The position numbers and the translations under genes were made by a program. A DNA stretch of 64,000 nt from UBA5704 sp036380715 (GTDB taxonomy: Bacteria > Acidobacteriota > Thermoanaerobaculia > Multivoradales > UBA5704), in the NCBI GenBank assembly GCA_036380715.1, contig DASVEF010000079.1:1-64000 (forward strand). The letters run 5' to 3'. Shown here one piece after another: positions 7,882-17,400 of the stretch. The notes under the pieces are model-generated. The model had not been told where the DNA came from. It was given only the letters and a program-made list of their open reading frames with translations, and did not search any database. Numbering within the stretch: position 1 is the first letter of the stretch; each line of letters begins with the position of its first letter.

Positions 7882-9411
7882 TTGCGCAGACTGCTCACCC
7901 TCCCTCTCATCCTCGCCTTCGGCCTGCTGGCCCCCCTCTCGGCCCAGGAGCCGCCGCGCGGCGAGGCTCCGAAAGCCGACGACTACAAGCCTCCGAAGCC
8001 GGAGGAGAAGATCGTCACGACCCGGCACCGCGCTGCCATCGGCGGCGCCGAGATCGCCTATACCGCCACCGCCGGCACCCTGCTCCTCAAGGAGGAGGAC
8101 GGCCGGCCCAAGGCGTCCGTCTTCTTCGTCGCCTACACCCGCGACGGGGTCAAGGACCTGGGGCGGCGGCCGATCATGTTCACTTTCAACGGCGGCCCGG
8201 GATCGTCCTCCGTCTGGCTCCACCTGGGCGCCTTCGGTCCCCGCCGCGTGGCCATGGACGACGAAGGCATGGCCCTGGCGCCGCCCTATCGCCTGACCGA
8301 CAACGGCGAGTCGCTGCTGGACGTGACCGACCTGGTCTTCATCGATCCGGTCACCACCGGCTTCAGCCGCCCGGTCCCGGGCGAGGACCCGAAGCAGTTC
8401 CACGGCGTGCAGGAGGACCTCGAGTCCGTCGGCGAGTTCATCCGCCTCTACACCGGCCGCTTCGGGCGCTGGGCCTCGCCCAAGTTCCTGTCCGGCGAGA
8501 GCTACGGCACGACGAGGGCCGCCGGGCTCGCCGACCACCTCCAGGACCGCCACGGCATGTACTTCAACGGCATCGTCCTCGTCTCGTCGATCCTCAACTT
8601 CCAGACCGCGCGCTTCGACGTCGGCAACGACCTCCCCTACCCCCTGTTCCTGCCCACCTACACGGCGACGGCCTGGTATCACAAGAAGCTGCCGGAGGAC
8701 CTCCAGCGCGCGGGCCTGAAGCAGGCCCTCGAAGAGGCCGAGCGCTTCGCCCTCGGCGAGTACATGCTGGCCCTGGCCAAGGGCAACGACCTCGCGGACC
8801 AGGAGCGGCGGGACCTGGCGGCCAGGCTCGCGCGCTACACCGGGCTCTCCACCGGCTACCTGGAGCTGACCAACCTGCGCCCGGACATCTACAGCTTCAC
8901 CAAGGAGCTGCTGCGCGGCCAGCGGCAGACCGTGGGCCGGCTCGACAGCCGCTTCAAAGGGGTGGACCGCGACGCCGCGGGCGCCGAAATCGAGTACGAC
9001 CCCAGCTACGCCGCCATCCAGGGGCCGTACACCGCCGTGCTCAACCACTACGTCGCCGACGAGCTCGGCTTCAAGAGCGACCTCCCCTACGAGATCCTGA
9101 CCGACCGCGTGCGCCCCTGGAGCTACGGCGATGCCGCGAACCGCTACGTGAACGTGGCCGAGGACCTGCGCACGGCCATGGCTGCGAACCCCGCGCTCCG
9201 GGTCTTCGTGGCGAACGGCTACTATGACCTCGCGACCCCCTACTTCGCGACCGAATACACCTTCGACCACCTCAGCTTCGAGCCCGCCGACGAGCAGCGG
9301 GTCACCATGGCCTATTACGAGGCGGGGCACATGATGTACATTCGCAGGACCGACCGGGAGAAGCTCAAGGCCGACGTCGCGGCGTTCATCCGGGCCGCCG
9401 CCGGAGGTTGA
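7882..9411 (+). CDS. Secreted serine carboxypeptidase, peptidase family S10
   Basis: This 509-residue family S10 enzyme removes C-terminal residues from peptides outside the cytoplasm. The oxyanion-hole motif NGGPGSSS and the catalytic residues S207 (GESYGT), D449 (NGYYDLATPY) and H483 (EAGHMMY) are all present. An N-terminal signal peptide (RRLLTLPLILAFGLLAPLSA) ends before QEPP. I chose TTG at 7882 as the start because AGGAGG at 7868-7873 sits 8 nt upstream and the protein then begins directly with the signal peptide. An ATG at 7846 would add 12 residues but lacks a ribosome site. Confidence 0.9.
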   Translation: MRRLLTLPLILAFGLLAPLSAQEPPRGEAPKADDYKPPKPEEKIVTTRHRAAIGGAEIAYTATAGTLLLKEEDGRPKASVFFVAYTRDGVKDLGRRPIMFTFNGGPGSSSVWLHLGAFGPRRVAMDDEGMALAPPYRLTDNGESLLDVTDLVFIDPVTTGFSRPVPGEDPKQFHGVQEDLESVGEFIRLYTGRFGRWASPKFLSGESYGTTRAAGLADHLQDRHGMYFNGIVLVSSILNFQTARFDVGNDLPYPLFLPTYTATAWYHKKLPEDLQRAGLKQALEEAERFALGEYMLALAKGNDLADQERRDLAARLARYTGLSTGYLELTNLRPDIYSFTKELLRGQRQTVGRLDSRFKGVDRDAAGAEIEYDPSYAAIQGPYTAVLNHYVADELGFKSDLPYEILTDRVRPWSYGDAANRYVNVAEDLRTAMAANPALRVFVANGYYDLATPYFATEYTFDHLSFEPADEQRVTMAYYEAGHMMYIRRTDREKLKADVAAFIRAAAGG

Positions 9412-9464
9412 CTCGCGCCAAGGTTGTGACATACTAGGCGCACTTTTTAAAAGACAGGTGGAAT

Positions 9465-10040
9465 ATGACCCAATTCGTAGCGTTTCGGCCGGATGTCGAA
9501 GTGTATGGAGCCGTCGTGCTCTCCGTCGTGGACGGCATGGGCGACTTCACCAGCACGGCTCTCAAGATCCTGGCGCAGCACGGGATCAAGAAGCCGCAGC
9601 CGGACCTGTGGTACCCGCAGCAGAACTGGCTCGATGCCTTCAAGACGATCTCCGAGAAGATCGGGCCGCTCACCCTGTTCGCCATCGGGAAGAAGATCCC
9701 GGAGCAGGTGGAATGGCCGCCCTGGATGGATACGATCGACAAGGCGCTCGGCGCGCTCGATCTCAACTACCATCTGCACCACCGGATCAACGGGGAGCCG
9801 CTGTTCAACCCGGAGAACGGGCAGATGACGGAGGGGATCGGGCACTATCGCTTCACCGGCCTCAAGGGGCCGAACAGCGCCGAGATGGTGTGCGACAACC
9901 CGTACCCGTCGGAGTTCGACCGCGGCATCATCACCACGCTCTGCCGCCGGTTCAAGTCCACCTCGGAGGTGAAGCTCGACAAGTCGAAGCCCACCCGCAC
10001 CGAGGGGGCCGACTCCTGCACCTACATCATCGAGTGGTAG
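9465..10040 (+). CDS. Uncharacterised 191-residue protein
   Basis: I do not recognise the family. The protein is soluble, without a signal peptide or membrane helix, and is rich in W, P and H. Notable segments are VEVYGAVVLSVVDGMG near the N-terminus, WYPQQNWLDAFKTISEKIG at about 49-67, TLFAIGKKIPE at about 69-79, and EGIGHYRF near 125. The IGKKIPE segment followed by a helical stretch is loosely reminiscent of small-ligand sensor folds, but I cannot assign one. The start follows AGGTGG with good spacing. Codon composition matches its neighbours, so it looks real. It is followed by a REP-like palindrome. Confidence 0.8.
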   Translation: MTQFVAFRPDVEVYGAVVLSVVDGMGDFTSTALKILAQHGIKKPQPDLWYPQQNWLDAFKTISEKIGPLTLFAIGKKIPEQVEWPPWMDTIDKALGALDLNYHLHHRINGEPLFNPENGQMTEGIGHYRFTGLKGPNSAEMVCDNPYPSEFDRGIITTLCRRFKSTSEVKLDKSKPTRTEGADSCTYIIEW

Positions 10041-10055
10041 GCCCGGTCTGCTGAA

Positions 10056-10080
10056 CCCCCTCTCCTTTCGGGAGAGGGGG
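10056..10080. repeat. REP-like palindrome
   Basis: CCCCCTCTCC-TTTCG-GGAGAGGGGG is a perfect 10-bp stem located 15 nt after a stop codon. It belongs to the CCCTCTCCC/GGGAGAGGG family found repeatedly in this window. It lacks the outer CCCTCACCCCC arm seen in longer copies. Confidence 0.85.
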
Positions 10081-10161
10081 GCTACACCCCGCGAAAAGTC
10101 GTCCCAGCCGCTCCTGAGGCGAGCACAGCCAATCTGACAAGGTCGGGGTAAGCTTGAGGAT

Positions 10162-11958
10162 GTGGCAGAGGAGTACCCCATCCGTAGGTTGCTGTTCGCG
10201 CTCGCCTTCTCACTGACCGCCTGCAAAACCGGCGTGCCGGGACCGGCCGGGCCTCCCGTCGTTTCCGAGGTCGAGATCCGCCCCGCTCCGGAGGCGGGCG
10301 GAGACCGTTTCGCCGCGGCGCTGCCGGCCAGGGCGGCGCCGGCGGCCGCGAACGTGGCCGTGACGATCGGACCGCAGGTCCGGGTGGACAAAGGCGGCGA
10401 CAGCTTCACCATCGAGACGGCGGCTCTCACGACGGAAGACAATCCTTCCGAGGTCCTCGCCGCCTGGTACGACAGCCGCCAGATCCCGGGCACTCCGCCG
10501 ACGCTGACCCGCCTCGCCATGGCCAGAAGCCAGGACGGCGGCGCGACCTGGTCGGAGACCCTTCTGGACGTCCCGGCCGAGCTGCTGTCGCGCGTCGCGG
10601 GGGACCCGATGTTCGCCCACGACCCGCGAACGGGCACGATGTGGCTGGGCGGGGTGAGCCTGGGCGCCAACCCCGGCGTCTTCATCTACCGCCGGGACAG
10701 CGGCACCGCGGGGTTCGGGCCGGCGATCAAGGTGTGGAAGGACCCTTTGATCGACAAGCCCCTGATGGCCGCCGGGGTCGATCCCCAGGACTCCACGAAG
10801 ACCCGGCTCTACGTGACGCACAACCTGGGCCTCCAGGTCTCGGCCGATCTCGGCGCCACCTGGTCGGCCCCGGCGCCGCTCGGCGACTACGTCTGCTTCC
10901 AACCCCGGACCGGCCCCAACGGCGAGCTGTACATCGTCTACTGGGACCTCGCGGACGGCATCCTGATCCGCCGCAGCCTGGACGGCGGGCGGACGCTGGA
11001 GCCTCCGGTCCGCGTCGCCACACGGCGGGACTTCTGGCCTGTCCAGCAGATCGGCGTGCGCTTCCCAGGCAAGTTCCGGGTGCCGCCCTTCACCTACCTG
11101 GCGGTGGATCCGCGCGACGGAGCGCTCTACGTCGTCTACTTCGACACCACGTCGGTCACGGACGGCCGCTGGGACGTCGACCTGTACCTTACGAAGTCGA
11201 CCGACCGGGGGGTCACCTGGAGCCCGCCGCGGGTGATCAACGGCGACGGCGATCCTCCCGGCGACCAGTTCTTCCCCTGGATCGAGGTGGACCGGCAGGG
11301 GCGGGTCCACATCGTCTTCTACGACACCCGCCATACGGATCAGGAGGACGGCTCCGCCGCCGCGCTCGTCGACGCCTATTACGCCGTCAGCACGGACGGC
11401 GGAGCGACCTGGAGCGAGCACCGCCTGACTCCGGCGCCGTTCTCCTCCGGCGCTCCCTACCCGAGCTGGCTCGCGTCGCAGTTCCTCGGCGACTACAACG
11501 GCCTCTCCGTGGCGGGCAACCGCGCCTATCCGGTCTACATGTCGACCCAGAACGGCAACGCGGACATCTTTGCCCACGCGATCGACCTCGGCGGCGTGGA
11601 GACGTGCGTCTCGGGCGGCGAGGACCTCTGTCTCAACGGTGGGCGGTTCCGGGTGCGGGCGGCGTGGGAGACGCCGAGGGGTGAGCGCGGGACGGGCCGC
11701 GCGGTCCAGCTCACGGCGGACTCGGGCTACTTCTGGTTCTTCGAAGCGGACAACGTCGAGGCCATCGTCAAGGTTCTGGACGCCTGCGCGAGGTCCCAGC
11801 ACTATTGGGTGTTCTCGACCGGCCTCACCAACGTCGGCGTGCGGCTCACCGTGGAGGACCTGCGGACCGGCGCGGTCAAGGAGTACGTCAACCCGGCGAG
11901 CACCCCCTACGCCCCGAGGCTCGACACGAGCGCGTTCCGCACCTGCGGGACATCTTGA
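10162..11958 (+). CDS. BNR-repeat (sialidase-like beta-propeller) lipoprotein
   Basis: This 598-residue exported protein has a lipobox (SLTAC) about 21 residues in, so it is probably a lipoprotein. Five Asp-box/BNR motifs (for example SQDGGATWSE, SADLGATWSAP, STDRGVTWSPP, STDGGATWSEH) indicate a six-bladed propeller of the sialidase type. I see no clear arginine triad, so glycosidase activity is uncertain. The last 120 residues, from CVSGGEDLCLNGGRFRV to the C-terminus, form a separate domain that I recall as a recurrent C-terminal module in Acidobacteriota-like proteomes; its function is unknown. The GTG at 10162 is the chosen start; a TTG 27 nt further on would give a shorter signal peptide. 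Confidence 0.8.
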   Translation: MAEEYPIRRLLFALAFSLTACKTGVPGPAGPPVVSEVEIRPAPEAGGDRFAAALPARAAPAAANVAVTIGPQVRVDKGGDSFTIETAALTTEDNPSEVLAAWYDSRQIPGTPPTLTRLAMARSQDGGATWSETLLDVPAELLSRVAGDPMFAHDPRTGTMWLGGVSLGANPGVFIYRRDSGTAGFGPAIKVWKDPLIDKPLMAAGVDPQDSTKTRLYVTHNLGLQVSADLGATWSAPAPLGDYVCFQPRTGPNGELYIVYWDLADGILIRRSLDGGRTLEPPVRVATRRDFWPVQQIGVRFPGKFRVPPFTYLAVDPRDGALYVVYFDTTSVTDGRWDVDLYLTKSTDRGVTWSPPRVINGDGDPPGDQFFPWIEVDRQGRVHIVFYDTRHTDQEDGSAAALVDAYYAVSTDGGATWSEHRLTPAPFSSGAPYPSWLASQFLGDYNGLSVAGNRAYPVYMSTQNGNADIFAHAIDLGGVETCVSGGEDLCLNGGRFRVRAAWETPRGERGTGRAVQLTADSGYFWFFEADNVEAIVKVLDACARSQHYWVFSTGLTNVGVRLTVEDLRTGAVKEYVNPASTPYAPRLDTSAFRTCGTS

Positions 11959-11982
11959 AGGCAGAACCGCTTACGAACCGTC

Positions 11983-12000
11983 GTCAATGCCCTGCGTGTC
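11983..12000. repeat. 18-bp direct repeat, left copy
   Basis: GTCAATGCCCTGCGTGTC occurs here and again, identically, at 12433-12450. The right copy contains the last codons and stop of the DUF1684 gene. The two copies bracket a REP-like palindrome and minisatellite 2. This suggests that the roughly 430-bp block arose by insertion or tandem duplication at that gene's 3' end. Confidence 0.9.
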
Positions 12001-12057
12001 GCTGCGGGGCCATGCTCGACCGGCGGGTCTTCGACGCCGGGCCCGAGGCGGCTGAGG

Positions 12058-12099
12058 CCCTCACCCCCTGGCCCCCTCTCCCGTCACCGGGAGAGGGGG
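12058..12099. repeat. REP-like palindrome with CCCTCACCCCCTGG arm
   Basis: CCCTCACCCCCTGG is followed by CCCCCTCTCCCG-TCAC-CGGGAGAGGGGG (12-bp stem at 12072-12099). The copy at 36153-36191 is identical over the whole motif, so the two derive from the same repeat family. Confidence 0.9.
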
Positions 12100-12154
12100 A
12101 ACGGGGCGCGGCTCACGAGGCGTCGTGCGCTCCTGCCGTCAACTCGTGAGGCGC

Positions 12155-12420
12155 CGCCGTGGCCTCGTGCGCGACGGCCGGGCCTCGTGGGTGGCTGCCG
12201 TGGCCTCGTGCATCACCGCCGGGACCTCGTGGTCACCGCCGGGCCCTCGTGCGTCACCGCCGTGACCTCGTGCGCACCGCCACGAACCTAGTGCGCACCC
12301 GCCGTGGCCTCGTGCGCACCCGCCGTGACCTCGTACGGGCCGCCGTAGCCTCGCGAGCACCCGCCGTGGCCTCGTACGGGGCCGCCGTGGCCTCGCGAGC
12401 ACCCGCCGTGGGCTCGGCGG
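12155..12420. repeat. 20-21-bp tandem repeat (minisatellite 2)
   Basis: About thirteen degenerate copies of a unit close to CCGCCGTGGCCTCGTGCGCA lie between two convergent genes. The CCTCG core recurs every 20 or 21 bp. Sequence is unrelated to the other two minisatellites, but the period is the same. No protein-coding signal is seen. Confidence 0.92.
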
Positions 12421-12432
12421 CGGCTCCCGTCT

Positions 12433-12450
12433 GTCAATGCCCTGCGTGTC
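12433..12450. repeat. 18-bp direct repeat, right copy
   Basis: GTCAATGCCCTGCGTGTC is identical to positions 11983-12000. On the minus strand it encodes the last residues (HAGH) and stop of the DUF1684 protein, so this is probably the original copy. Confidence 0.9.
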
Positions 12451-13411
12451 CGTCGCCGTACTTCTTCTCTCCGGCTTCGATGCGCAGGGCCAGCTTGTTC
12501 TGCTGCGGCGGCAGGGGGCAGGTGGCGAAGGAGGTGAAGGCGCACGGCGGGTTGTAGGCGGTGTTGAAGTCGACCACCACCTTGCCGTCCTTGGGCGGAT
12601 CGGTGTCCAGGAAGCGCCCCGCTCCGTAGGTGTCCTTGCCGTTGGTCTCGTCGGCGAAGATGAGGAAGAGCCCGCCTTCCTCCGATCCCTGGATGGCGTC
12701 CAGCCGGTAGGTCTTCCCCTGCCAGTCGAACACCACGGCGCCCGGCGAGGGCTCGTCCGAGACCTGGCCCAGGACGTTGGGGATGGGGACCTTCTTGGCC
12801 GGCTGGTAGGGCTCGAAGCGCGCCTCGATCCGCCAGGCGGGCTGGATCGGGAAGTAGTCGAGGCCGTGGAAGGCGGCGAGCGCCGGGCTCCGGCTGTCCT
12901 TGACCCGCACGCCGATCTTGTCGCCGCGCTCGATGACGTGGAAGCTGAGGCTCCCCAGGCGGAGGACCGTGGGCTTGCCCGTGGCGTCGCTCTTCAGCTC
13001 CATCGCGCCGGTCACCGGCTTGCCGTCGAGGGTGATGTCCTCTCGAGGCGCTCGGGGCGCTCCGGGCTCGGCCTTGACGCGCACCGATTTGCCTTCGCGG
13101 ACGAAGGCGCCGGCCACCTTGGGGGACCTCCCCTCGGGCAGGATGACCTTGTTGACCCCGGGATCGCTGCCGAACCGGTTCTCCCCCTCGTCGAGCCAGA
13201 ACAGGCCGACCAGCGAGAACCAGCCGTCTTCGCTCTTCAGGCCGTCGAACCGATCCTTGCGCCACGTCTCGATCTCCTGGCGGTAGGAGGTGTCCGGCGC
13301 GACGGTCTCGGGAGCGCCGGCTCCCGCCGCGGGACGCAGGAGGCTGAGGAGGACGCCGCCGGCGAGCAGGACGGCGAGGCGGGCACGGCGGAACGCAGGA
13401 CTGCGGATCAT
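12434..13411 (-). CDS. Secreted DUF1684-family protein
   Basis: This 325-residue exported protein matches the DUF1684 family. Family-typical features include the ETWRKDRFDGLKSEDGWFSLVGLFWL start, FHVIERGDKIGVRVKDSRSP in the middle, and the C-terminal DFNTAYNPPCAFTSFATCPLPP segment. A signal peptide (about 30 residues, ending in AGA) precedes it. The family's biochemical role is not established. The start at 13411 is chosen because AAGGAG lies 8 nt upstream and the signal peptide begins there. It is divergent from the ABC transporter operon. Confidence 0.88.
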   Translation of the reverse strand: MIRSPAFRRARLAVLLAGGVLLSLLRPAAGAGAPETVAPDTSYRQEIETWRKDRFDGLKSEDGWFSLVGLFWLDEGENRFGSDPGVNKVILPEGRSPKVAGAFVREGKSVRVKAEPGAPRAPREDITLDGKPVTGAMELKSDATGKPTVLRLGSLSFHVIERGDKIGVRVKDSRSPALAAFHGLDYFPIQPAWRIEARFEPYQPAKKVPIPNVLGQVSDEPSPGAVVFDWQGKTYRLDAIQGSEEGGLFLIFADETNGKDTYGAGRFLDTDPPKDGKVVVDFNTAYNPPCAFTSFATCPLPPQQNKLALRIEAGEKKYGDGHAGH

Positions 13412-13538
13412 GGGATCGCTCCTTCCATCCTTCTCCATAACCTGGTGCCGCGGGCGCGGATTCCGTGCCTGTTGTAACCTGGGTCCCTCTCGTCCGTATT
13501 GCTGGAGTGGGACCACCCGCACGGAAAGGAACCTCCCC

Positions 13539-14459
13539 ATGCTGACCATCCGCAACCTCGTGAAAGTCTATCCCGGCCCGGTGACGGCCCTTCAGGGCAT
13601 CAACCTCGACGTCTCCACCGGCATGTTCGGGTTGCTGGGACCGAACGGCGCGGGCAAGACCACGCTGATGCGGATCCTGGCCGGCCTGCTGGAGCCGACC
13701 TCTGGAGAGATCCGGCTGGACGGCGAGGACACCCTCGCCCGGCCGGAGGTGGTCTGGCGCCGGCTGGGCTATCTCCCGCAGGAGTTCGGGTTCTACCCTC
13801 ACCTGACCGGAGAGAAGATGCTCGCCCACCTGCTCGAGCTCAAGGGGGTCGAGGCGCCCGGCGGGCTCAAGAAGCTCTGCGCCGAGCTGCTGGAGCGGGT
13901 CAACCTCACGTACGCCGCCAAGCGGAAGGTCAAGACCTATTCCGGCGGCATGCGCCAGCGGCTCGGCATCGCCCAGGCGATCGCCGGCGATCCGCGGCTG
14001 ATCGTCGTGGATGAGCCGACCGCCGGCCTCGATCCCGAGGAGCGGCTGCGCTTCTACCGCCTGCTGACCGAGATGGCGCAGGACCGCATCGTCCTGCTCT
14101 CGACCCATATCGTCGAGGACGTGGCCGTGCTCTGCCCGCGCTTCGCGGTCATCCGCAAGGGGCGGCTGGTGGCGCTGACCACTCCGCACGAGGCGAGGAC
14201 CGGCATCCAGGGCAAGATCTTCGAGGGACGCGTGGCGCGCGAGGAGCTCGACGACGTCCGCCGGCGGCTGCGGGTCACCCAGGCGGTGCTGGTCGAGGGG
14301 AAGAACCGGGTGCGCATCTACGAGCCGTCGGGCCAGGCCCCGCTCGGCTTCGAGCCGGTCCCCGCCACGCTGGAGGACGCCTATCTGCTGCTGATGCACG
14401 ACGCCGCGGGCGAGCCCCAGGAGGAGGCGGCCGCCGTGGCGGCGGGAGCGGCGAGATGA
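13539..14459 (+). CDS. ABC transporter ATP-binding protein
   Basis: This 306-residue ABC ATPase has Walker A GPNGAGKT at 34-41, signature YSGGMRQRL, Walker B LIVVDEPTAGLDP and the switch histidine in STHIVED. A C-terminal extension of about 90 residues is typical of ATPases paired with ABC-2 type permeases. The ATG at 13539 follows GGAAAGGA. The gene overlaps the next by 4 nt (ATGA), so both chains are likely made and assembled together as one transporter. Confidence 0.93.
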   Translation: MLTIRNLVKVYPGPVTALQGINLDVSTGMFGLLGPNGAGKTTLMRILAGLLEPTSGEIRLDGEDTLARPEVVWRRLGYLPQEFGFYPHLTGEKMLAHLLELKGVEAPGGLKKLCAELLERVNLTYAAKRKVKTYSGGMRQRLGIAQAIAGDPRLIVVDEPTAGLDPEERLRFYRLLTEMAQDRIVLLSTHIVEDVAVLCPRFAVIRKGRLVALTTPHEARTGIQGKIFEGRVAREELDDVRRRLRVTQAVLVEGKNRVRIYEPSGQAPLGFEPVPATLEDAYLLLMHDAAGEPQEEAAAVAAGAAR

Positions 14460-17400
14460 AGAGCCTCGCCCGCGCCCGGGCGGTGTACGGCCTCGAGCTG
14501 GCCCACACCTTCCAGCGGCCGCTCTTCTGGTTCCTGGTCCTCCTGCTCTTCCTGCTGAGCTGGGGCATGTCGGCCGGCGACGTCCGCATCGAGTCGGGCG
14601 ACGCTTCGGTGGGCGGCACCAAGGCCTGGCTCACCTCGGAGTTCAGCGTCGCCTTCATCCTCTCGCTGATGGTCTGCATCATGCACTGCTTCTTCGTCTC
14701 GATCGCCTCGGGCATGGCCGTGGTGCGCGACGAAGAGCTGCGGGTCGGCGAGGTGCTCCATGCCACGCCGCTGCGCCCCGGCGAGTACGTGTGGGGCAAG
14801 TTCCTGGCCATCCTCACCGGCTTCGTGGTGGCGCTCGCGGTCCACCTCCTGCTGATGGTCTTCTTCAACCACGTCGTGCCCAATGCCGCGGCCGAGGAGA
14901 TCCGCGGACCGCTGGAAGTGGTCAACTATCTGCGCCCGGCCCTGGTCTTCGGCCTGCCGGCGCTGATCTTCTTCGCCGGCGTGTCGTTCTTCCTCGGCGA
15001 GCGCTGGCGCCGTCCCATGGCGGTCTTCCTGTTTCCCATCGCGGTGCTGCTCGTCGGCGTCTTCTTCCTCTGGGAGTGGGCCCCGACCTGGCTCGATCCG
15101 GGAATCAACCGCGCCCTGATGCTGATCGACCCCGCGGGGTTCCGGTGGCTCGACGAGACCTGGCTCAAGCTCGACCGCGGCGCCGAGTTCTACAACACCG
15201 CCCGCATCGGCCTCGACCTGCCGTTCGCGCTCTCCCGGCTGGCTTTCGGAGGCATCGGCCTGCTCGCCGTGACCCTGGCGCAGCGTCATCTGGGGAGGAG
15301 CCTGCGCGGGGCCGTGGCGGAGCGCCGGGCTTTCCGCTTCCGCCGGTGGCGCAGGGCGGCCGAGGCCGCGGTGACCGAAATCCGCGAGGCGGGATCTACC
15401 CGCCCGCTCGCCGATCTCGGGATGCGCACCGTCCCGGCCGGCTTCTTCGCGGGCGCCTGGCGGGTGGCGCGGACAGAGATCCGCAACCTCCTCTCTTCCC
15501 CCGGCCTTTACCTGTTCACGGTGCTGATCGTGATCGAGGCGGTGGGCAACGCCATCACCAGCCTGGGAGCTTTCCAGACCGAGCTGCTGCTGACGGCGGG
15601 CCAGCTCGCCGTGGACGCGATGGGCATCCTGAGCTTCCTGCTCTGCCTGCTCCTGATGTTCTACACCGTCGAGTCGATCGAGCGGGACACCGGCTCCGGC
15701 TTCGGCGCCATCGCCTACGCGAGCCCGATCCGCACGGCCTCGATGCTGTTCGGCAAGTCGCTGGCCAACAGCGTGGTCGGCGTGGCCGTGGTCGGCGCCA
15801 CGTTCGTGGGCTGCGTCATCGCGCTGCTGATCCAGGGGCGGGTCTCTCTCGATCCGCGGCCGTTCCTGATCGTCTGGGGTCTCCTGCTGATCCCGACCTT
15901 CCTGGCCTGGACCTCTTTCATCACCGCCGTGCGCGCGATCACCGGCACGCGGTACGCCACCTACGGCGTCGGCCTGGCGGTGGTGTTTTTCACCGGCCAC
16001 CGCCTGATCACCGGCGACATGAACTGGGTCGGCAACTGGCCGCTCTGGGGCGCGCTGCGCTGGACCGACATGGGCACTTTCGAGCTCGACGCGCGCGCTC
16101 TGCTGCTCAACCGCCTGATGGCCCTCGGCCTGGCCGCCCTGTTCATCGCCGTGGCGGTGCGCGCCTTCCCGCGCCGGCAGACGGACGCCATCGGCACCCT
16201 GCACCGCGTCGCTCCCGGGCAGCTCTGGCGGCCGCTGCTGCGCTTCGCCCCCTTCGCGGTGGTCCCCCTGACGGCCGGCATCCTCCTCTGGCTGGCGGTC
16301 CAGAACGGCTTCCAGGGCGAGGCCTACCGGAAGAAGGGCCGGGACTACTGGAAGCAGAACCTGGCCACCTGGCTGGACGCGCCGCAGCCGGCCATCGCCG
16401 CGGTCGACCTCGACCTGCGGTTCCAGCCGGAGCGCCGCTGGTTCAGCAACCGGGGGACGTACGAGCTGCTGAACGACCGCGGGGAGGCGCTCGGCCGCTT
16501 CGCCCTGACCGGCGGACCGCACTGGAAGAACGTGCGCTGGACCCTGAACGGCAGGCCTTACGAGCCGGAGAACCGCTCGGGCCTCTACGTCTTCACCCCA
16601 CTCTCCCCCTTCCCGCCCGGCGGCCGGCTGCGGGTCGGCTTCCAATTCGAGGGGACCTTCCCCGAGGGCGTCACCGAGAACGGCGGCGGGAACGAAGAGT
16701 TCATCCTCCCCTCCGGCGTGGTGCTGACCAGCTTCAGACCCAGCTTCACCCCCTTCATCGGCTATGTGAAAGAGATGGGGATCGAAAGGGACGAGAACGA
16801 CTACGAGCCGCGGGACTATCCGCCTGACTTCTACAAGGGGAAGACCGATGCGGGCCTGGGCCTCAACCGGTCCTTCTCCACCCGCATCCGCATCACCGGA
16901 CCGGCCGAGTACACCTGGAACTCGGTCGGCACCCGGGTAAGCGAGACCGTGCGCGGCGGCGAGCGCACGGTGGTCTGGAAAAGCGACCGGCCGGTGCGCT
17001 TCTTCAACGTTGTCGCCGGGCGCTGGGAGGTGCGGAAGGGCCGAGGGACGGCCATCTATCACCACCCCGGCCACCGCTACAACATCGACGAGATGATCGC
17101 CGCCCTCGACGCCTCGCGCCGCTGGTACTCGCAGTGGTTCCACCCCTTCCCCTGGCAGGAGCTGAAGCTCTCCGAGTTTCCGAACCTGGCGAGCTACGCC
17201 CAGGGCTTTCCGACCAACATCACGTTCTCGGAAGGGATCGGCTTCCTCACCAAGAACGACGTCAAGACCGACGCCGTCTTCATGGTCACCGCCCACGAGG
17301 CGGCCCACCAGTGGTGGGGGAACCTCCTGACTCCCGGCGAAGCCCCCGGTGGGAACCTCCTGTCCGAAGGCATGTCGCACTTCTCCACCCTGCTCCTGTT

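Noticed and set aside
6079..9432. A 1117-codon open frame on the minus strand spanning the CysO-MoeZ and S10 peptidase genes.
   Set aside because: It is a shadow of high-G+C codon bias; the plus-strand genes have complete catalytic motifs and the minus frame shows no recognisable domain.
10200..11802. A 530-codon minus-strand frame opposite the BNR lipoprotein gene.
   Set aside because: The plus frame has five Asp-box motifs and a lipobox; the minus frame has no domain.
12155..12420. Possible CRISPR array.
   Set aside because: Units are adjacent 20-21-bp degenerate copies with no unique spacers and no cas genes nearby; the same holds for the other two minisatellites.
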